A stretch of DNA of 30,644 nt from CAZBBC01 sp964489835 (GCA_964489835.1 CAZBBC010000041.1:1-30644); one strand, 5' to 3'; positions 1-8,960 are shown, counted from the stretch's first letter. Notes: generated by a model from the sequence alone, not told the origin. Translations and numbers: made by a program.

Positions 1-741
1 AAAAATGCTTTAAGCGAATTAACAGGAAAAGTTGCGATAAATCAAGCACTTAAGTATCTGGAAAAGGATTTTGGTGGTAAAGGAATTTTGTTTTCCGGTG
101 CCTGTGGTATTTCCGGGGCCAGTGTCACTATTCTCGGTTGTGGTCCTCTGGGGAATGCCGCCGCCCATCAGGCACTTGTATTTGGCGCAAAGGTCAATTA
201 TATTTCCGAGAACTACCAGCAGCTGTTAGAGTTTAAATCCAATCACCCGTTTGAATCACTCGAGGTGTTCGAATATGACCGGGGATTATTGGCGAACTTG
301 TTACTTGAAACAGATGTGTTACTCGCTGCTTCCCAAATACCCGGTCAAAAATCAAAACTGCAGATAAAAAAAAATGACCTTAAATTACTATGTCCGGGAA
401 GTCTGATTATAGATCTATCGGTATCTAATGGAGATTGCATAGAGACATCCCGGGAAACCAAGCAGGATGATCCGATATATATAAACGACGGGCTTCTTTT
501 TTATGCTGTTCAAAATCTTCCTTCGGCAGTGCCCAGAACATCATCCCAGGTTCTTTCAAATATATCTATACAATATGTCCGCCAACTAGCCCGTATGGGC
601 TTTCAGGAAGCGATGGCAACCAGTCCCGATCTTCGTAACAGTCTTATTATTTATCGTGGGAAGATTGTAAATGAGATTTTAATCAATAATGATGAATTTG
701 AGCATTATGACATCCTAGAATTACTAGAGTTAAATATTTAA
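1..741 (+). CDS. ald: Alanine dehydrogenase, C-terminal part (truncated by window edge)
   Basis: The frame is open from base 1, so the true start lies outside the window; the TTG at base 88 is internal. The 246 visible residues cover the NAD-binding and C-terminal part of the alanine dehydrogenase / PNT family. The beginning (ALSELTGKVA, then GGKGILFSGACG) matches the stretch that precedes the Rossmann fold, and ILGCGPLGNAAA is the GxGxxG dinucleotide-binding loop. Further on, GDCIETSRET, DPIYINDGLLFYAVQNLP and SAVPRTSSQVLSN match conserved family blocks. The enzyme converts L-alanine to pyruvate and ammonia with NAD in the cytoplasm. The family assignment is from recalled motifs. A close relative such as another PNT-family opine or lysine-type dehydrogenase is less likely. 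Confidence 0.85.
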   Translation, partial: KNALSELTGKVAINQALKYLEKDFGGKGILFSGACGISGASVTILGCGPLGNAAAHQALVFGAKVNYISENYQQLLEFKSNHPFESLEVFEYDRGLLANLLLETDVLLAASQIPGQKSKLQIKKNDLKLLCPGSLIIDLSVSNGDCIETSRETKQDDPIYINDGLLFYAVQNLPSAVPRTSSQVLSNISIQYVRQLARMGFQEAMATSPDLRNSLIIYRGKIVNEILINNDEFEHYDILELLELNI

Positions 742-889
742 ATATATCTATACCATAACAAAGTTTTTGGCTATATTAGCATAAAGTATCACTATAAATT
801 TCATGAGAATACTTACTCCCCACTATAAAACTTCGGTAAGAGTACAAATGGGCTGAAACTCGGAATTATCCCTTTATAACAGGGCAGGA

Positions 890-1678
890 ATGAATAACAT
901 CCCCATATTAACCTATCATAAAATATCTGATCAGAGAGAGTTTGGACTTACAACAGTTTCTCAGGCAAAATTTAAAGAACAAATACAATTAATAAAGAGC
1001 GAGGGGTATTCTACAATATCCTTCAGCGATCTTTTAAAAAAAGAACCTTTACCTGAGAAGCCGATTATCATTTCTTTTGATGATGGATATTCAAGTATAT
1101 ATGAAAATGCCCTTGGAATCTTGTTAGATTATGGTTTTAAAGCTGTTGTTTTTGTTATATCAGATTATATCGGTCAATTAAATAGCTGGGAGGCAGTATC
1201 TTTTCAACAAAAACACAGACATCTGACTAAAGACCAAATTCTTGAATTAAAACGCCAGGGCTTCGAAATCGGATCGCATGGCAAAAAACATAAATATCTC
1301 CCGGGATTAAATGATAAGGCATTGGTTGAAGAGGTGGAGGGATCAAAAAAGTTTCTCGAGGATTTGATAGGGAGGACCATCAACAGTTTTTGTTATCCCT
1401 ATGGCCGTTGTACCCAAAGGGTGGAAAATACTGTAAAAGAGGCCGGTTATCAGTTCGCCACCCGCAACATTACATTTAAAAATGCAAAAAATAATAATTC
1501 TCTGGCGTTAATAAGACGAAGTATTTACACCACAGACTCAATCACTGCATTCAAAGAAAAGATTATAAACCACTCAATCTTCTCAAAAACCTATTTTAAC
1601 GAATTTTTTATACAACAGGGAGCACTCGCCAGTATAGGCATTCATGTGATCCGTGATCGGTTGGCTTTAAACCGATAG
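890..1678 (+). CDS. Polysaccharide deacetylase (NodB homology domain)
   Basis: A 262-residue protein of the carbohydrate esterase 4 / NodB fold, which removes N- or O-acetyl groups from polysaccharides such as peptidoglycan or chitin-like glycans using a metal ion. The expected motifs are visible: SFDDGY with the paired aspartates near residues 64-65, GSHGKKH supplying the metal histidines at about 130 and 134, and CYPYGR near 168-173. The start TYHKI block is typical of short deacetylases. I see no signal peptide or membrane segment, so export is uncertain. The gene stands alone, with 148 bases upstream and 113 downstream. The substrate cannot be told from the sequence. Confidence 0.88.
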   Translation: MNNIPILTYHKISDQREFGLTTVSQAKFKEQIQLIKSEGYSTISFSDLLKKEPLPEKPIIISFDDGYSSIYENALGILLDYGFKAVVFVISDYIGQLNSWEAVSFQQKHRHLTKDQILELKRQGFEIGSHGKKHKYLPGLNDKALVEEVEGSKKFLEDLIGRTINSFCYPYGRCTQRVENTVKEAGYQFATRNITFKNAKNNNSLALIRRSIYTTDSITAFKEKIINHSIFSKTYFNEFFIQQGALASIGIHVIRDRLALNR

Positions 1679-1791
1679 GTTAATATTTTGTATATTTGGC
1701 AATATTTATTATCGCTCATTTGCATTTTTCACTTGATATTTACCGTTTTTAATATATATCTTTAGTAAGACTTTAAATATTTTAACTTTTT

Positions 1792-2121
1792 ATGAAAAAA
1801 TTATCCATTGGTAAGGTTTCAGAAATTGTAGATCTACCTCAGTCCGTTCTTCGGTATTGGGAAACGATGTTTGAAGTGTTTAATCCCGAAAAGTCTGAGG
1901 GAGGGACGCGGCGATACTCACAGGCGGATGTTGATATCATACTTGAAATAAAAGACTTATTATATAAAAAAAAGTTTACAATCGCAGGTGCTCAATCGTC
2001 ACTGTCAAATCGATCAGCAACACCATTATCCTTAGATTTAAGGGAGCATCTTAAGGATATTGGTGATGAGATTGATGATATTTTGAATGATCTGACAAAT
2101 GGGGATAATCAGGAAGATTGA
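1792..2121 (+). CDS. MerR-family transcriptional regulator
   Basis: A 109-residue DNA-binding protein. Its first ~70 residues form the winged helix-turn-helix of the MerR family: LSIGKVSEIVDLPQSVLRYW at the N terminus, then GGTRRYSQADVDIILEIKDLL. The remainder is short, with no cysteine or ligand-binding domain, so it resembles the small MerR-like proteins found next to housekeeping genes in many FCB and delta-proteobacterial genomes rather than metal sensors. There is no clear Shine-Dalgarno sequence before the ATG; the 50 bases upstream are very AT-rich. It lies immediately before tRNA-Pro(GGG). Its target genes are unknown. Confidence 0.85.
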   Translation: MKKLSIGKVSEIVDLPQSVLRYWETMFEVFNPEKSEGGTRRYSQADVDIILEIKDLLYKKKFTIAGAQSSLSNRSATPLSLDLREHLKDIGDEIDDILNDLTNGDNQED

Positions 2122-2186
2122 CTTTGTTTATCGGCCATTGACTTGCTTTTGATTAGCAGTTAAAGTATATTTTTAAGATATTTATG

Positions 2187-2260
2187 CGGAGCGTGGCGCA
2201 GTCTGGAAGCGCACTTGAATGGGGTTCAAGGGGTCGCTGGTTCGAATCCAGTCGCTCCGA
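2187..2260 (+). tRNA. tRNA-Pro (anticodon GGG)
   Basis: A complete cloverleaf can be folded by hand. Acceptor stem: CGGAGCG (2187-2193) with CGCTCCG (2253-2259). D stem: GCGC/GCGC. Anticodon stem: CTTGA (2214-2218) with TCAAG (2226-2230). The loop ATGGGGT gives anticodon GGG at 2221-2223. T stem: GCTGG/CCAGT with loop TTCGAAT. The discriminator base is A. The 3' CCA is not encoded (ACA follows), so it must be added after transcription. A terminator follows at once. Confidence 0.95.
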
Positions 2261-2272
2261 CATCTTTTTACT

Positions 2273-2300
2273 GGGGATTAGTTGCTTAATCCCCTTTTTT
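2273..2300 (+). terminator. Rho-independent terminator after tRNA-Pro(GGG)
   Basis: A perfect 8-bp stem, GGGGATTA (2273-2280) with TAATCCCC (2287-2294), closes the loop GTTGCT and is followed by six T. It lies 12 bases after the tRNA and should end its transcript before the glycosyltransferase gene. Confidence 0.88.
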
Positions 2301-2346
2301 GTATTTTCTAAATTGATGTTTTTTTTAATTGCTACCAATAATTAAT

Positions 2347-3078
2347 ATGATCCGATATCAGGCGCTGATACCCGCATATAATGCAGAAAAAACGATCTCA
2401 CAGGTAATTTCTGATCTATTAGCGTTAAAATCAAAGCCGGATAAAATTACTGTTGTTGACGATGGCTCTACAGATAAGACGGCGGAAAAATGCCGGGCTT
2501 TTGATGTCCATTTGATCCGAAATGTAAGCAATAAAGGTAAAGGAAATGCCTTAAAAAGAGGCTTCCGGGCAATTCTTGAAAATTATGATAGTGATTATAT
2601 ACTCTGCCTGGATGCGGATTTACAACATCCGGTGGCTTCAATACCGGATTTTTTAGAAAAAGCGGAAAATAACCATTCAAAGTTTATAATTGGCTCCAGA
2701 GATCGTTCGATAAAATTAATGCCATATCCTCGTATTTTTTCAAATGCCCTTACATCCTTTATCTTATCTCATTTGATTGGTCAAACAATTAAAGACAGTC
2801 AGTGTGGATACCGGTTAATTCATAAGGACGTTATCAAAAATATGGAATTTTCTGAAGATGGGTATCAATTTGAAAGCGAAATGATCTTAAAAACGGCGAG
2901 ACGTAATGTTACCATTGATTCCGTCTCGATTCCAACAATATATAATACAGAAAAATCACATATTGGTCATATAAAAGACACATCGCTTTTTATAAAGCTC
3001 GTATTGAACGAAATAAAAGATCAAATAAAATGGTATTTCAGAAACAAATTAAAGATATGGTCATCCGGCTCGAAATGA
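2347..3078 (+). CDS. Family 2 glycosyltransferase, DPM1-like (polyprenyl-phosphate sugar transferase type)
   Basis: A 243-residue GT-A glycosyltransferase of family 2. The start MIRYQALIPAYNAEKTI is the usual first strand; VVDDGSTD lies near residues 36-43 and the metal/nucleotide-sugar motif DADLQH at 89-94. GSRD and SQCGYRL later in the chain resemble dolichyl/polyprenyl-phosphate mannose (or glucose) synthases. I chose the ATG at 2347 because it places the first strand as in the family; a TTG at 2329 is the alternative and neither has a good ribosome-binding site. There are no C-terminal membrane helices, so it would be a soluble or peripheral enzyme. Its 3' end overlaps pcm by 49 bases. 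Donor and acceptor are unknown. Confidence 0.82.
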   Translation: MIRYQALIPAYNAEKTISQVISDLLALKSKPDKITVVDDGSTDKTAEKCRAFDVHLIRNVSNKGKGNALKRGFRAILENYDSDYILCLDADLQHPVASIPDFLEKAENNHSKFIIGSRDRSIKLMPYPRIFSNALTSFILSHLIGQTIKDSQCGYRLIHKDVIKNMEFSEDGYQFESEMILKTARRNVTIDSVSIPTIYNTEKSHIGHIKDTSLFIKLVLNEIKDQIKWYFRNKLKIWSSGSK

Positions 3079-3662
3079 TGGGAATCCGCAATAAAAATAT
3101 ATTGTCGGTAATGGCTATAGTACCCAGGCATAAATTTATTTCTGAGGCATTAGCATTTCAGGCTTATGATGAAAAAGCCTTACCTATCGGTTATGGTCAG
3201 ACAATTTCACATCCCTATACGGTAGCTAAAATGACAGAACTGCTGGAGGTGAAAAATGGAGATAAAATTCTGGAAATCGGGACCGGCTCAGGTTATCAAA
3301 CCGCTGTTCTGGCTGCCTTAAAAGCACAGGTGTTTTCAATCGAAATTAAAAATCCTTTATCGGAAAGAGCTAAGAAAATTTTATCAAATCTTGGTTATCA
3401 GGCATTATTGAAAATTGGAGATGGTCGTAAAGGCTGGAAGGCCTATGCACCTTATCATGCGATCATCGTTACCGCCGGTGCACCGGTTATTCCCACCGAA
3501 TTACTCAATCAATTAAAGATTGGCGGTAAACTGCTGATTCCGGTTGGTTCTAAAAAAAAGCAAAAACTTACCTTGTATGTAAAAGGTGAAAATGAAACAA
3601 ATATAAATGTTATGGATGAATTTCAATTCGTTCCTTTATTAGCGGGAGATAAATCAGCCTAG
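3030..3662 (+). CDS. pcm: Protein-L-isoaspartate O-methyltransferase
   Basis: A 210-residue S-adenosylmethionine-dependent methyltransferase that repairs isoaspartyl residues in damaged proteins. IVPRHKFI near residue 30, then LPIGYGQTISHPYTVA (the substrate-side signature of the family), then motif I LEIGTGSGYQTAVLAAL, and the C-terminal IPVG and LLAGD-type blocks are all present. Length fits the usual ~210-220. Starting at 3030 it overlaps the glycosyltransferase by 49 bases; an in-frame ATG at 3057 would reduce this to 22 bases and still keep the conserved region, so the start is not settled. Confidence 0.92.
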   Translation: MVFQKQIKDMVIRLEMMGIRNKNILSVMAIVPRHKFISEALAFQAYDEKALPIGYGQTISHPYTVAKMTELLEVKNGDKILEIGTGSGYQTAVLAALKAQVFSIEIKNPLSERAKKILSNLGYQALLKIGDGRKGWKAYAPYHAIIVTAGAPVIPTELLNQLKIGGKLLIPVGSKKKQKLTLYVKGENETNINVMDEFQFVPLLAGDKSA

Positions 3663-3693
3663 CATGGAAGCATAAAAGAGAAGACCAGGGAGT

Positions 3694-4593
3694 ATGAATA
3701 AATTAAATCGTGAACTCAGGATTTTTCTAATTGGTGCTGCTATGGGTGTGGCCAATATCATTCCGGGCGTTAGTGGCGGAACTATCGCTGTTGTATTTGG
3801 GATATACGAAGAATTAATGGAAGCATTAAGTAATTTTATAACCGATAAAGATAACAGACGCAGATATATTAAATTCCTGATAATTCTATTCACCGGTTCA
3901 ATTGTGTCTATACTTTCACTCGCTCGTGCATTGAGCTGGTCTTTTGAGAATTATCCATTGCCCACCATATACTTCTTTCTTGGTTTAATTGTTGGTAGTA
4001 TTCCAGTCGTGATAAAGAGTCATTCTGATATGCGGTTTACTATCTACCGGGGGGCTGCCTTTATGGTGGGATTAATTGCAGTGATTATCCTTGCTTTAAT
4101 GCAGCAAAAGACCGGAAATCATGAGACGACAACAAACGGACTCTCAATATTAGGTATAGAAAATTATATATACTTTGTATTTTCGGGAGCTATTGCTGCT
4201 TCGGCAATGATCATACCCGGGGTCAGTGGTTCTTTTATTCTGATTCTTTTAGGTGTCTACTGGACTATTCTTGGCTCGCTGAGTGGTTTAACTAGTACCT
4301 TATTTGTGGATGGATTAACCACAGAAATGGTTACACGGTTTGCAATAATAGGTTCCCTGGGCATCGGTATTATTATTGGAATACTTGTTTTTTCAAGGGT
4401 GATGAGCTGGGCGCTTAAAAATTATCCCGCCAGAACTATGTATCTTATTCTAGGTTTGATTGTTGGATCATTATATCAGATATACCCGGGAGTAGAATTC
4501 AGTCTCCACGGGGCATTGGCAGGGATCACATTCGTTTTAGGCGTCATTATTTCCTTAAAATTTGGTATTGAGAAGGGTGTTGATAAGACTTAA
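3694..4593 (+). CDS. DUF368 membrane protein (PopT-type polyprenyl-phosphate translocase)
   Basis: A 299-residue polytopic membrane protein with about eight hydrophobic segments. It shows the family's duplicated signature: ANIIPGVSGGT near residues 20-30 and MIIPGVSGSF near 170-180, each in a re-entrant-like hydrophobic context, plus two LxxGLIVGS repeats. DUF368 proteins have been shown in other bacteria to return undecaprenyl phosphate across the membrane for recycling (PopT); that function is knowledge of the family, not something visible here. The ATG follows a purine-rich AGGGAG. It sits 31 bases after pcm and near a polyprenyl-phosphate-type glycosyltransferase, consistent with a lipid-carrier role. 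Confidence 0.88.
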   Translation: MNKLNRELRIFLIGAAMGVANIIPGVSGGTIAVVFGIYEELMEALSNFITDKDNRRRYIKFLIILFTGSIVSILSLARALSWSFENYPLPTIYFFLGLIVGSIPVVIKSHSDMRFTIYRGAAFMVGLIAVIILALMQQKTGNHETTTNGLSILGIENYIYFVFSGAIAASAMIIPGVSGSFILILLGVYWTILGSLSGLTSTLFVDGLTTEMVTRFAIIGSLGIGIIIGILVFSRVMSWALKNYPARTMYLILGLIVGSLYQIYPGVEFSLHGALAGITFVLGVIISLKFGIEKGVDKT

Positions 4594-4698
4594 TACAAGA
4601 CAAGGCTCAAATAAACTCCTTATAATAACGATGTGTGCTCACCTTGATTTATTTATAACTCTTAATTAAGTTATATATATATAATTATTTAGACACAT

Positions 4699-4775
<77 letters not shown>

Positions 4776-4807
4776 TCTTCGTTTTTAACCTCCAGGAGTA
4801 ATATCCC

Positions 4808-7276
4808 ATGGGTTTCCCATTTAAGAAAATTGATAAAAAATGGAAAAAGTATTGGGAAAATCATAATACTTATCAGGCAAACCTGGACAATGCAGGTAAT
4901 AAATGCTATTGTCTGGTGATGTTTCCTTATCCATCTTCAGATAAATTACATCTGGGACACTGGTTCAACTATGGCCCTGCGGATACCTGGTCAAGATTTA
5001 AAAGACTCAATGGATATGATGTCTTTCAGCCAATGGGATTCGATTCTTTTGGTTTGCCGGCTGAAAATTATGCCATAAAAACCGGTGTTCACCCACAGGA
5101 AACAACAAGAACAAATGTTGACTTCATCCGCAACCAGTTGAAGGAAATCGGTGCCATGTATGATTGGCGTTCTGAAGTTAACACAAGTGATCCTGGTTAC
5201 TATAAATGGACACAGTGGCTGTTTTTAAAATTCTACAAAAAGGGTCTGGCCTATCGTGAAAAAGCCGCCGTTAACTGGTGTACAAGCTGCCAAACCGTCC
5301 TTGCAAACGAACAAGTGCATGACGGCCATTGCGAAAGGTGCGATACAGTTGTCATAAAGAAATTTTTAACTCAATGGTTTCTGAGAATTACGGCATATGC
5401 CGATCGCTTGTTAGAAGGATTGAATCAGATCGAATGGCCTGAAAAGACCAAATTAATGCAGAAAAACTGGATCGGTAAAAGTCATGGGGCCGATGTGGAT
5501 TTTATTATCGATTCTCCTGAAAAAGAAAAAATTACCGTCTTCACGACCCGTCCGGATACATTATTCGGAGCTACCTACCTGGTCTTGGCACCTGAACATC
5601 CGATGGTTGGTAAAATCACTCGGGATGAGAATAAAATGGAGATAGACGAATATATTAATCAGGCCACCCATATCAGTGATATTGATCGTACATCGACCGT
5701 TAGGGAAAAAACCGGGGTTTTTACAGGCGCTTATGCTATAAATCCGCTTAACCAGGAAAGAATCCCCGTCTGGATTGCAGATTATGTCTTGCTGACATAC
5801 GGAACAGGCGCCATAATGGCGGTACCCGCCCATGATGAGCGTGATTTTGAATTCGCCAAAAAATTTGGTCTGACAATCACTAAAGTCATTCTGGAATCCG
5901 GTAAGGAAAAGGAAGATCCCCTGTCTGAAGCGTATATCGGTGAAGGTGAAATGATTAATTCTGGTAAATATAATGGGATGCATTCGCTGGAGGGGATCAA
6001 GCAGATCATAAAAGATCTGGAAGAAGAGGGCATCGGTTGCCCGACAATAAAATTTAAGTTTCGTGATTGGTTAATCTCACGTCAACGGTACTGGGGAGCA
6101 CCGATTCCGATGATTTTTTGCGATAAATGCGGCGAAGTACCGGTTCCCGAAGAAGATCTGCCTGTATTGTTACCGTATGATGTCGATTTTAGGCCCAAAG
6201 GTGTACCCCCGCTGGCCACTTCTGATAGTTTTTACATAACAACCTGCCCGAAATGTGGTGAAAAAGCCACACGTGAAGTGGATACGATGGATACTTTTGT
6301 TGATTCTTCCTGGTACTTTCTCCGGTATACGAGCAGTCAGTTACAGGATAAGCCCTGGGATTTCAAGCGGGTGAAGGATTGGCTTCCCGTCGATCAATAT
6401 ATTGGTGGCATTGATCACGCCACGATGCATTTATTATATGCAAGATTCTTCGTCATGGCCTTATATGATATGAACCTGGTCCCTTTTGAGGAACCTTTTA
6501 AGAATCTCGTACACCAGGGAATTATTAAAGGACCGGATGGTATGCGTATGTCCAAATCGAGAGGAAACGTGGTTAATCCGGAAGAATATCTCCTTAAGTA
6601 TGGCAGTGATGTTTTTAGAACTTATTTAATGTTTGGTTTTGATTTCCAGGCCGGTGGTCCCTGGGACGATTCCGGTATCGTAGCTATCGATAAATTCCTT
6701 AATCGTGTATGGCGGATTATTGAAGACAATCTCGGTCAGATAAAGACCGAAAAAAATAAAAATAAACAAGATCAGGAAGAAGAAAGTCTTCTTCGTGTGA
6801 TGCACCACTCAATTAAAGGCGTTACTGTAGATACTGAGCGTTTTCACTTTAACACATCAATTAGCCGGATAATGGAACTGATCAATGAACTTTACCGGTA
6901 TACAGCAGATTTGAGACCGGATGAACAAAATACCTTTCTCCTACGAAATACTGTTAAAAATTTATTGATCTTACTGGCACCATATGCGCCTCATCTTTCC
7001 GAAGAATTATGGGAAATGATTGGAGAGGTACCAACAATTTTCAATCAGCGGTGGCCACGATATGATCAAAAGTATCTTGAACAGGATGAAATTACATGGG
7101 TGATACAGGTCAATGGTAAAATTCGTGAACGCGCGCAGGGTAAAGTAAATTTTAGCAGGGAAGAGGCAGAAAAATTTGCCCTTAACACCGGAAGAATCCC
7201 GGAGTTGCTCAAGGGAAAACAGGTTCGTAAGGTTATTGTTGTTTCAGGAAAACTTATTAACATTGTCGTTTCGTGA
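4808..7276 (+). CDS. leuS: Leucine--tRNA ligase
   Basis: Full-length 822-residue class I aminoacyl-tRNA synthetase that charges tRNA-Leu. The HIGH-type motif is HLGH at residues 48-51; the KMSKS loop reads RMSKS at 580-584, with arginine replacing the first lysine. The CP1 editing domain is present (TTRPDTLFGATY and VPAHDERDFEFAKK). Cysteine pairs WCTSC and HCERC, and later CDKC and CPKC, mark zinc-binding-like elements. The C-terminal domain ends with VNGKIRERAQGKV, typical of bacterial LeuRS. AGGAG at 4794-4798 supports the ATG. Its last four bases overlap the next gene, so the two are probably translated together. Confidence 0.97.
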   Translation: MGFPFKKIDKKWKKYWENHNTYQANLDNAGNKCYCLVMFPYPSSDKLHLGHWFNYGPADTWSRFKRLNGYDVFQPMGFDSFGLPAENYAIKTGVHPQETTRTNVDFIRNQLKEIGAMYDWRSEVNTSDPGYYKWTQWLFLKFYKKGLAYREKAAVNWCTSCQTVLANEQVHDGHCERCDTVVIKKFLTQWFLRITAYADRLLEGLNQIEWPEKTKLMQKNWIGKSHGADVDFIIDSPEKEKITVFTTRPDTLFGATYLVLAPEHPMVGKITRDENKMEIDEYINQATHISDIDRTSTVREKTGVFTGAYAINPLNQERIPVWIADYVLLTYGTGAIMAVPAHDERDFEFAKKFGLTITKVILESGKEKEDPLSEAYIGEGEMINSGKYNGMHSLEGIKQIIKDLEEEGIGCPTIKFKFRDWLISRQRYWGAPIPMIFCDKCGEVPVPEEDLPVLLPYDVDFRPKGVPPLATSDSFYITTCPKCGEKATREVDTMDTFVDSSWYFLRYTSSQLQDKPWDFKRVKDWLPVDQYIGGIDHATMHLLYARFFVMALYDMNLVPFEEPFKNLVHQGIIKGPDGMRMSKSRGNVVNPEEYLLKYGSDVFRTYLMFGFDFQAGGPWDDSGIVAIDKFLNRVWRIIEDNLGQIKTEKNKNKQDQEEESLLRVMHHSIKGVTVDTERFHFNTSISRIMELINELYRYTADLRPDEQNTFLLRNTVKNLLILLAPYAPHLSEELWEMIGEVPTIFNQRWPRYDQKYLEQDEITWVIQVNGKIRERAQGKVNFSREEAEKFALNTGRIPELLKGKQVRKVIVVSGKLINIVVS

Positions 7277-8766
7277 GTATAATTTCAAACGCACTATTAT
7301 CAATTCCGGCCTCTGATTGGCTAATTGCTATCCTTGGATTTTCTTTTGTTCTATTAATTCTATTATTGACGGAAGCCACCGGTAGATATTTTAATATTGC
7401 CCCCAAACTGACACGAAAGTTCATCCACATTATTATCGGTCTGATAATCTGTCCCGTTACCGTATTTTTGACTTCAAATATTCCCCTACTGATTTTTGCT
7501 TTTTTATATATTTTTATTGATATCTGGGCCTTAATAAAAGATAAATTTAGAAGTATTCATCCGGATTCAAAGTCTCTTGGTACCTTATTTTACTCGATCT
7601 CAGTTTTTTTACTCGCCTTTGTTTTATGGGGAGAATACAAGCCACTATTCATCATGGCTAATCTGATCATGGTAGTGCCAGACGCTCTTGCCGCTATCGT
7701 GGGTGAAAAATATGCAAAAGGGTATTTTGTTCCTCTGGAAGAGAAAAAATCTCTTATAGGGTCTGCTACGATGTTCACCATAACGGTTTTGATTGTCGTT
7801 AGTACATCACCTTTATTTTATTCTTACTCATGGTTGTATCTTCTGTATATTTCAGTTACCGTGGGGATTATCGCTACGGTTGCTGAGCTCTTGTCTGTCC
7901 GCGGATCTGACAACTTAAGCGTTCCGCTTCTGTCAGCATTATTCTTATATGTTTTTCTTATCCAGCCCGGCGCTGAGACCTCTTTCAATATTTTGTTTGG
8001 ATTATTGGCCGCTCTTTTAGTTGCTATTGTAAGTTATAAGCTAAATTTTATAAATACAGGTGGTGCACTGCTGACATTTCTTATGGGCTGTATTATTTTT
8101 GGTTTTGGGGGATGGAGTTATACGATGCCAATCCTGTTTTTTTTTATTTTATCCAGCCTGTTATCAAAAATAGGCAAAAAACGAAAAAAGTTGATAGAAT
8201 TATCCTATCAAAAGACAAGTGTACGTGATTTTTATCAGGTTATGGCAAACGGGGGAGTGGCAACGGCGATGGTATTGTATATTTTTCTTACGGGTAATGA
8301 TTATCTGTATCCTCTTTATTTGGCAGCCATTGCGGCAGCTAATGCCGATACCTGGGGAACAGAATTGGGTATTTTTTCAAAAAGCAGACCGGTTATCATT
8401 ACTTCTTTCAAAAATGTAGATCCGGGGACATCCGGCGCTATTTCTTTTATCGGAAGTATAGCATCGTTCACAGGAAGTATGATCATTGCGCTTATCGGCA
8501 CCTGTTTATATTCAATGGATCTGTATATTGTAATAATTGTTATTTTAGCAGGATTTTTAGGTAGTATTTTTGATAGTTTTATCGGAGCAACTGTTCAGGG
8601 TCAATTCCAGTGTCATATATGCGGACAACAAACGGAGAGTTTATATCATTGTGGATTAAGTACTATTCATGTAAAGGGTAAAATTTGGTTGGACAATGAT
8701 CTTGTGAATATATTCTCTATAATATTTACCGTTGTAATAACATTTATAGTTTTGTTTTTATTTTAG
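7273..8766 (+). CDS. Fusion membrane protein: phytol/dolichol-kinase-like (VTE5 type) + DUF92 (VTE6 type)
   Basis: A 497-residue polytopic protein starting with GTG inside the leuS stop (GTGA overlap). Residues ~1-215 look like the CTP-dependent isoprenoid alcohol kinase / CDP-alcohol family: RKFIHIIIG near 48-56, a DALAAIVGEKYAKG block near 137-150 and EKKSLIGS near 156. Residues ~240-497 are DUF92: the membrane segment with GGWSYTMP, VMANGGVATAM, NADTWGTELG near 357, DPGTSGAIS and GSIFDSFIGATVQGQFQC. In plants VTE5 makes phytyl phosphate and the DUF92 protein VTE6 makes the diphosphate, so the fused protein may carry out two sequential phosphorylations of an isoprenoid alcohol. The real substrate is unknown; a polyprenol is possible given the nearby genes. 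Confidence 0.8.
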   Translation: MSIISNALLSIPASDWLIAILGFSFVLLILLLTEATGRYFNIAPKLTRKFIHIIIGLIICPVTVFLTSNIPLLIFAFLYIFIDIWALIKDKFRSIHPDSKSLGTLFYSISVFLLAFVLWGEYKPLFIMANLIMVVPDALAAIVGEKYAKGYFVPLEEKKSLIGSATMFTITVLIVVSTSPLFYSYSWLYLLYISVTVGIIATVAELLSVRGSDNLSVPLLSALFLYVFLIQPGAETSFNILFGLLAALLVAIVSYKLNFINTGGALLTFLMGCIIFGFGGWSYTMPILFFFILSSLLSKIGKKRKKLIELSYQKTSVRDFYQVMANGGVATAMVLYIFLTGNDYLYPLYLAAIAAANADTWGTELGIFSKSRPVIITSFKNVDPGTSGAISFIGSIASFTGSMIIALIGTCLYSMDLYIVIIVILAGFLGSIFDSFIGATVQGQFQCHICGQQTESLYHCGLSTIHVKGKIWLDNDLVNIFSIIFTVVITFIVLFLF

Positions 8767-8786
8767 CAAATTGCACACACATGTAT

Positions 8787-8809
8787 TTCAGATTGTAATC
8801 TGAATTTTT
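8787..8809 (+). terminator. Possible weak terminator after the leuS unit
   Basis: The inverted repeat TTCAGATT / AATCTGAA (8787-8804) folds into a 7-bp stem with a 4-base loop and is followed by TTTTT. It starts 20 bases after the stop of the fusion gene. The stem is AT-rich, so this could also be an operator-like palindrome rather than a real terminator. Confidence 0.4.
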
Positions 8810-8960
8810 AACCCTGTCGGGTCGTCTGCAAGAATAAGACTATTTTATGCAATCATTTTATAAACCATGAAAAAGACATAATAAATTCATGGAAATATTT
8901 ATATTAGGAATGTGTCCCAGCTTAGGATAATTAATTTTAGACAAATTCAGGAATTTTTAT

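Noticed and set aside
88..741. Alanine dehydrogenase starting at the TTG at base 88
   Set aside because: The frame is open back to base 1 with conserved family residues upstream, so the gene is cut by the window edge.
841..889. TPP-riboswitch-like stretch (GGGCTGAAACTCGG) before the deacetylase gene
   Set aside because: Only a short superficial resemblance; the conserved CTGANA/ACC core and P-stems cannot be built, and the gene is unrelated to thiamine.
1733..1760. TTGATA with TATATC 16 bases later as a promoter for the MerR gene
   Set aside because: The region is so AT-rich that such matches are expected by chance, and FCB-type promoters may use other motifs.
2153..2338. Minus-strand frame of 61 residues containing SERLDSNQRPLEPHSSALPDC
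   Set aside because: This is the well-known antisense translation of a tRNA; it lies across tRNA-Pro(GGG) and its terminator.
8219..8419. Additional frames inside the fusion gene and other long genes
   Set aside because: They overlap well-supported genes, lack ribosome-binding sites and show no recognisable domain.
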